Source: Flectonema sp. DT1601 (Eukaryota; Euglenozoa; Diplonemea; Diplonemida; Diplonemidae). From it: a DNA stretch of 64,000 nt. The notes below the pieces were generated by a model. The model saw nothing but the letters and a program-made list of their open reading frames with translations. It did no database searches and was not told the origin of the DNA. Position numbers and translations under genes: made by a program. The DNA lies in the NCBI GenBank assembly GCA_964019425.1, contig OZ025822.1, forward strand, positions 124,001 to 188,000, given 5' to 3'. Each line of letters starts with the position of its first letter. Within the stretch, counting starts at the first letter, position 1. Below are positions 59,454 to 64,000 of the stretch, piece after piece.

Positions 59454-60416
59454 CTACTCATCAGTTGTTCCCTCATTGGAGGGAGTAGATTCTTCCGCAT
59501 CTTCCGAGTCTGTTTGTTTTTTACCTGTTTCTTCATAATTTAGTGTGAGTCCACCTCTCGCCATTTCAGATCCTCTTGCTTGCTGTACCAACAACATTGC
59601 AGTCACATTAGCTGATAAAGCAATTGTCGCCAGCAGGGAGTACACTCCTGTACTTGTTAGTTTATGTTTAACTTCAATTGAGTCATCAAGGGTGTGTTTT
59701 AACCCGAGAACCATCTCAGTAGGCTCACCAGTATTTCTGGTAAGAATACCTCCAACTTGACATGTTTCAGATGCTTCATAAGTGGCGCCTGCTTCGAATG
59801 TAAAAGTCGAGTCTTTTGGTTCTCCTTCTCTACCGAACCAAAACGATAGAGAGAGGTCGTCAACAGTGCGGGCACATGCAGCTCTGAATCTCAGTATTTC
59901 TGTTGAACCACCGTCATATAATGCTTCGAGACCAAGTGTTAAGTCATTCCATGTGAATATTGCAGCAGGGGAAATTTTAACACCTGGACCAGTTGTTTGC
60001 TGAGCACGTAGTGAAGTCGTTAAGTTTTCAGTTTCACGAACCCATTCAACTGTGAGTGCGTCGCCTTTGTCATCACCATCGGTGTCTAATTCACCCAAAA
60101 CGGTGATAGTGTTTCCCTCAAAACCGAATGGGTTCTCAACAGTCAGTCCTACCTCAGAAGAGTTGCTGGAACTTGTTGACGTCTCTAATGTAAAATCTGT
60201 GTCACCAATCTTCCCATCGTAACAAACTCCTAATCCTGCTTCATTCATACCATTTGATAGTCTTCTGTGACTACCTGTTAATACAACACCAGCAGCATTG
60301 CTTCGGACGTTACCACAAATCTCAACTACTCCAACATTATCGTCGTCGTATCCATCGTTAAACAAGTCGCTTACTGTTGCGCAGATGTCTCCAAAACAGT
60401 CTGCGGCGTCGTCCAT
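59454..60416 (-). CDS. Mitochondrial porin (VDAC-like)
   Basis: 320 residues. Alternating beta-strand pattern of about 19 strands in the eukaryotic porin order, for example VGVVEICGNVRSNAAGVVLT, GLTVENPFGFEGNTITVLGE, AIFTWNDLTLGLEALYD, DLSLSFWFGREGEPKDS and TFTFEAGATYEASETCQVGG, then EMVLGLKHTLDDSIEVKHKL and NVTAMLLVQQARGSEMARGG. The N-terminus with a short helix (FGDICATVSDLFNDGY) matches VDAC. It ends with a long acidic tail (EDAEESTPSNEGTTDE) not usual in VDAC. VDAC forms the main metabolite channel of the mitochondrial outer membrane. The start follows a GATTCTTTTCAG acceptor-like site by about 15 nt. Confidence 0.75.
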   Translation of the reverse strand: MDDAADCFGDICATVSDLFNDGYDDDNVGVVEICGNVRSNAAGVVLTGSHRRLSNGMNEAGLGVCYDGKIGDTDFTLETSTSSSNSSEVGLTVENPFGFEGNTITVLGELDTDGDDKGDALTVEWVRETENLTTSLRAQQTTGPGVKISPAAIFTWNDLTLGLEALYDGGSTEILRFRAACARTVDDLSLSFWFGREGEPKDSTFTFEAGATYEASETCQVGGILTRNTGEPTEMVLGLKHTLDDSIEVKHKLTSTGVYSLLATIALSANVTAMLLVQQARGSEMARGGLTLNYEETGKKQTDSEDAEESTPSNEGTTDE

Positions 60417-60927
60417 TTATTATCTTAGCCCTCTGAAAAGAATCGAATTGTAATTATTTTTTTGATTGGATTTTATTTCTTTTGTAATAAAAAAATGGAA
60501 AGGGTATTTTAGTCCAACAAACATCGAACAGCTCCCCTTCGGAGAGAAACAACACTTGTTGTCAATAGTAGAAAGGCTGTAGCTGTAGCACTCTCTCACA
60601 AGTCTTTTTTTTTTTTTTTTTTTTTGAGACGTTAAAGCGTTGTTGCTGAACATGTTGCCGGTATTCTCTCTTTTTTTTTTTTTTTTTTTTTAAAATTTCT
60701 TTTGTTTTTTTCTTCTTTTTTTTAAAAAAGGTTTATTTCGTTTTTTTTTTTTTTTTTTTTTTTTTTAAAGCCAACTGTGATCGTGACCTACTGAATCGAA
60801 AAAGTAAAAAAAAAAGACCAAATCCTCTCGGTGGAGGCGGTATAAAACTAATCTTCCATTTAAGAAATAATTCCCACCTGACAGCTAACATATAAACAAA
60901 TCCAAAAAAAACAAATCAAGAAATGTA
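60417..60927. other. Intergenic spacer, 0.5 kb
   Basis: Long T runs (60606, 60671, 60740) and the porin leader. An ATG with short frame in this leader (MFSNNALTSQ then poly-Lys) is probably not a gene. No gene seen. Confidence 0.4.
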
Positions 60928-62098
60928 TTATTTCTTGTTGAATTGGAAACCAAATAAATGCTTAATTGGTTCCCAGAAGTTCTGGAGCCATCCTTGCTTT
61001 ACTCTTTCGAGCTCACCCTGTTTTTTTTTTTTTTTTGTTTTTTTTAAGAAAAAGTTTCTCAGATCGTTTGAACGCAGACAGAATCCTGTCTGCACAGGGC
61101 CATAAGAAATAACGGCTTTCAATCTGGTTAGGCTCTTCTCGCCGACTATACGTCGGTACAACAAAAAAAAAAAAAGAAAAAAAACATACACAAGGAATGT
61201 TCACCTGCTCTATCTTCATTTCAGTGACACCAGACTCTTGGCTGTCTAATGAGATGGATACTTCAGAGTAGTGGTTGGCATTCCAGTTGTCAAGACGCCA
61301 TTTCATAACAAACCCTTTAGGAGCATCAACAGATGTGAAAGTTCCACTAATTGAACCACCGAGATACTTGAATTCACCTCCTGGTTTTAAGTCAATGAGA
61401 GCGTTAGAACGAGTGTAAGCAGATGCCTTACCCTGATTAGTTAAAGCATCCCATAGTTCTGATGGAGGGCATCTCCAGTCATAACGAGCGCTGAGGGTGT
61501 CAGTGAGATCAGTGTTTACAGTCTTCTTGTCATTCGATGAGGAAGCTGCTTTTGGAGAACCCTCATGAACCTTTGATTGAACTTTGTTTGTAATATTGTG
61601 TGCGTCTTTGAGACTGTCGGCGAATTCTTCCATTCCTTTTCTGACGAAGGTGCGTCCTTGTTTTCTGACGACCTTTAAAACTTTGTCAGCAGCGTCACCG
61701 TCTTCAGCGCATGTTATTTCGACGGTCATATCGTCACCGATAGTCGTGTCGTCAACATCTGGGACGATCATCTTTCCCTTTACTGTGTATATCTCATCAC
61801 CAGTGTCTGGATCGATAAGTTTACCTTCCCATCCAATTTCCATTTTCAAGTCAAAGCTGCAAATCAATTTCTTTTTGCGGTTCATTATCAAAGCGTCTCC
61901 TTCGATATTTTGAACTTCCGTAGTTTTTACTTCCATTGAACTCGTCTTTTCAAAATAGTTTCCTTCTATAATCTCAGAAATCTGGGTCTTTGCCCATCCC
62001 AAGATATCTTTTTCAGTCCAATGCCAGTTATTGCAGTTGGCACCATCTTCTCTGTCTTTCACAATCCATCTTGGATCTCCCTTTCCGATTTCCGCCAT
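60928..62098 (-). CDS. AHSA1: Activator of HSP90 ATPase (AHA1)
   Basis: Exon 1 62098-61205, intron of 187 nt, exon 2 61017-60928; 327 residues (human 338). The N-domain opens MAEIGKGDPRWIVKDREDGA, then NCNNWHWTEKDILGWAKTQI, and continues LKMEIGWEGKLIDPDTGDEI. The C-terminal AHSA1 fold follows: LSARYDWRCPPSELWDALTN, GKASAYTRSNALIDLKPGGE, GFVMKWRLDNWNANHYSEVS, and exon 2 gives ERVKQGWLQNFWEPIKHLFG. AHA1 binds HSP90 and speeds its ATPase. The intron is much longer than the other introns because it carries repeat copy D. Confidence 0.93.
61057..61160 (+). repeat. Short structured repeat, copy D, inside AHA1 intron
   Basis: Body from TTCTCAGATC to AATCTGGTT (61057-61129) with a perfect internal hairpin GCAGACAG-AATC-CTGTCTGC (61074-61093). 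Then AGGCTCTTCTCG, hairpin CCGAC-TATAC-GTCGG (61142-61156) and TACAACAAAA. It is antisense to the AHA1 transcript and flanked by poly-T and poly-A runs; most of the extra intron length is this element. Confidence 0.85.
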
Positions 62099-62289
62099 TT
62101 TATTAAGAAAGTGATTAGTCTGATGTAGTGATGTTAATAAAAAAGAAAAGAGAGGGGGAAAAAATTGTCTTCGATTTTCAATTTCACCCGTGTTAAACGT
62201 TTTTTTTTTTTTTTTTTTTAATGTGTGTCTTCTCTGTGAAGAGTACGTTTCGAACAATAAAAAGAAAATAAAAAGTAAACGTGACGATT

Positions 62290-62859
62290 TTATTTACAAA
62301 AATCAGGAAGAATAAACCAAGGTTCACTACCTGATGGTAAGACAAAGTCCATGTGACGGAGGTCGTTAACTTCTGATCCAGGACGGTTGTTGCTGTCGCG
62401 GTAAATATTTGCGGCGATGTACTTAGGGCCAAAATATCCATTGTCTTTATCAGAGTGTACAACGAAGTTGGATAGTTGGCCATGGGACATTCCCAGAGAA
62501 CCAATCCAAATGGCTGATTTATTATTCGATGCGTATCCTGCAAACGTTGTGTTGTCAAACCAATGATCAATAAGATTGTATCCGTGAGAAGATCCTTCAC
62601 ACTTTTGAGTACCACTGTGCCATTGCCAAAATGTATCTCCAACTACTAACTGTTCAATAGCAACAGCAGTCATGTTGACGTACATCACAGTTCCATTCGA
62701 TGCCCATTTACAAGGACCTTTAGGTCCAACACCATCAACGTATGTTTGATACCAGAGCCATTCAGAGTTAAATATCGGTGGGAATCTGGGTCTGGCTGGA
62801 AGCTCTGCAGCTGTTACGACACCTGCTAATAAGAATAGAATTGCTGCCGAGGAATACAT
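62290..62859 (-). CDS. Secreted protein of unknown function
   Basis: 189 residues with a strong signal peptide (MYSSAAILFLLAGVVTAAEL). The mature part is Trp- and Asn-rich with many N-glycosylation sites (NGTV, NMTA, NTTF, NKSA) and Cys in CKW, KCEG and FCK. Runs such as WLWYQTYVDGVGPKGPCKWA and HGYNLIDHWFDNTTFAGYAS suggest a globular extracellular domain, perhaps binding carbohydrate; that is a guess. No family recognised. Confidence 0.7.
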   Translation of the reverse strand: MYSSAAILFLLAGVVTAAELPARPRFPPIFNSEWLWYQTYVDGVGPKGPCKWASNGTVMYVNMTAVAIEQLVVGDTFWQWHSGTQKCEGSSHGYNLIDHWFDNTTFAGYASNNKSAIWIGSLGMSHGQLSNFVVHSDKDNGYFGPKYIAANIYRDSNNRPGSEVNDLRHMDFVLPSGSEPWFILPDFCK

Positions 62860-63196
62860 TCGGTGGATTTGTTTATTTTTCCTTTCTTTTTTTTTTTTAA
62901 AAAAAATATAAATTTAATTTAGTCAAAAAAAAAAAGTCGTAAATATTAAACACCACTCCCAAATGTCTCGAATAACAACATCATTCCTGGAAAGAGAAAT
63001 ACTAAATAAAATAAAAATAAAAAAAAGTTTTTGAAAAAAAAAAAAAAAATAGCAAGTTCTAAATACGTCTACGATACAGCAGGGGAGGAGATGAGGATCA
63101 TCCGAAGGAATATCTAACTAATTTTAAGATTCTATTTGTTATTCTTTTTTTTTTTTTTTTTTTTTCTCCCTTCCTTTCTACTTTTTTTTTTTTTTT
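62860..63196. other. Intergenic spacer, 0.3 kb
   Basis: A/T runs (62930, 63040, 63145, 63185) and nothing gene-like. Confidence 0.4.
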
Positions 63197-64000
63197 CTAT
63201 TGAATTAGTGTCAAAAACTCCTCAAGCCATTCAACCACAGCTACCGGAGGAGAGAATGACGCCCTGGATATCAGATCATAAGCTAATTGTTTAGCCTCGT
63301 GAATCGCAGCAGGTGAACTTCCCAAAACATCAATCGCAACCCGTTTTGGAGGAAATGAAAGAAGAACAGATGCAGCAGCATGACGAACTGAAACATCCGA
63401 ATCATCAAGCGCAAAAATAGCAGTTTTAAGCATCACAAACTTATCAGGTATCAAAACTAAAGCCTCAACACAAGACAGACGAGTTGCAGCTACTGCTGCA
63501 GATCCGTTCTTTTTTCTTTTCGTAAAGATTACATCCTGAACAACAGTGATGCCTCTCTTGTTAGAAACTGCGAGAACACCAGCTGCGACAGATCTCGTCT
63601 TACCATCATCATCAGATATCATTTTAGTAGCCGTGTCGATAACAAGAGCTATCTTTCTTTTAAAGTCTGAAACAGTAACAGTGGAACGATCTTTTGGAGT
63701 TGGAGGTGCTAGCGGATTAATTAAAACATCACAAAGAGAAGCGAGACTAAGTAAAGATTGCTCTCTGATGTCTGGGCTAAGATCACAACAACATGTTGCT
63801 AGTACGTTGCATAGTTTATCATTAAGTTGAGGAAAATCTGATATTATTAACGGATCAGCGTATCCTATTCCATACAAACAAGCTCGTCTCGTGTTCGTCT
63901 CAAATGCCTGACCTGCAGCTGCATCAGCAAGTGAAGCAACACCTGCTGGAACAACCAAAGCGATTGTGTGCGCGACATGGAATCGATTTGCTCTTCCATC
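63197..64000 (-). CDS. HEAT/ARM-repeat protein, C-terminal part (runs off window)
   Basis: The frame is open from the window edge to a stop at 63197, at least 267 residues, so the start lies outside. It reads as paired helices of the HEAT type: LCNVLATCCCDLSPDIREQS followed by LLSLASLCDVLIN; RKIALVIDTATKMISDDDGK followed by TRSVAAGVLAVSN; KTAIFALDDSDVSVRHAAAS followed by VLLSFPP. The D-x-x-V-R-x-A-A pattern is typical. Such solenoids occur in adaptors, importins and dynein assembly factors; which one cannot be decided from this part. Confidence 0.75.
   Translation of the reverse strand, partial: DGRANRFHVAHTIALVVPAGVASLADAAAGQAFETNTRRACLYGIGYADPLIISDFPQLNDKLCNVLATCCCDLSPDIREQSLLSLASLCDVLINPLAPPTPKDRSTVTVSDFKRKIALVIDTATKMISDDDGKTRSVAAGVLAVSNKRGITVVQDVIFTKRKKNGSAAVAATRLSCVEALVLIPDKFVMLKTAIFALDDSDVSVRHAAASVLLSFPPKRVAIDVLGSSPAAIHEAKQLAYDLISRASFSPPVAVVEWLEEFLTLIQ

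Noticed and set aside
1-64000. Viral, retroelement, CRISPR or rRNA content
   Set aside because: No reverse transcriptase, integrase, capsid, transposase, regular spacer array or ribosomal RNA signature was seen on either strand.

Overview
The window looks like nuclear DNA of a flagellated, non-plant protist. It is AT-rich and full of 15-30 base A or T runs. Every gene I can support (about 33) lies on the minus strand, so transcription runs from high to low coordinates. Introns are rare, short (48-84 nt apart from one of 187 nt), GT-AG and often carry a poly-A block. Most start codons sit just downstream of a pyrimidine-rich YAG, as expected if mRNAs are trans-spliced from long one-way arrays. 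Several proteins have Gly-Lys-rich tracts of the kind common in dinoflagellates and perkinsids. My best guess is a myzozoan (perkinsid or early dinoflagellate relative). The spliced leader itself is not in the window, so the assignment is weak.

Layout. 1-4.6 kb: tandem cytochrome b5 protein (cut by the edge), RNF10-type RING protein, ubiquitin-like/ankyrin protein, a disrupted glutathione S-transferase. 4.7-9.9 kb: two mitochondrial helical-repeat (PPR-like) proteins and the cilia factor CFAP298. 9.8-12.4 kb: long homopolymer-rich spacer. 12.4-22 kb: glucosidase I (three exons), radial spoke head protein 4/6, LSM14/Scd6 (three exons), CCCH zinc-finger protein. 22.7-30.5 kb: secreted GH5 beta-glucanase, a TTL-like protein with a signal peptide, a SAM-domain protein, a helical protein and dynamitin. 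31.7-37.7 kb: NAD formate dehydrogenase, an unknown protein, VPS28, a histidine phosphatase and a secretory FKBP. 38.7-49.1 kb: a PDZ scaffold, two small paralogous proteins with the same acidic C-terminal tail, a degenerate membrane cyclase and a type I membrane protein. 49.4-64 kb: an unknown protein, a protein kinase, an F-box/multi-pass protein, the OST subunit TMEM258, a P-loop/SWIM/HMG-box protein, a 77-residue split gene, a VDAC-like porin, AHA1, a secreted protein and a HEAT-repeat protein (cut by the edge).

Themes. Cilium/microtubule genes (CFAP298, RSPH4/6, TTL-like, dynamitin) and N-glycosylation genes (GCS1, TMEM258) sit among housekeeping genes without operon logic. The most unusual non-coding signal is a family of short structured repeats (ends ATTCAGAT/ATCTGAAT, then a TTTCTTCTC hinge, a small hairpin and GTACAA plus A-rich tail), found at about 8.3, 30.8, 39.4, 43.5, 46.8 and 61.1 kb, one copy inside an AHA1 intron. 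Several long intergenic spacers also contain strong palindromes. Three genes (GST, FKBP, TTL-like) need small frame corrections, which points to assembly indels or decay. I see no tRNA, rRNA, CRISPR or viral element.
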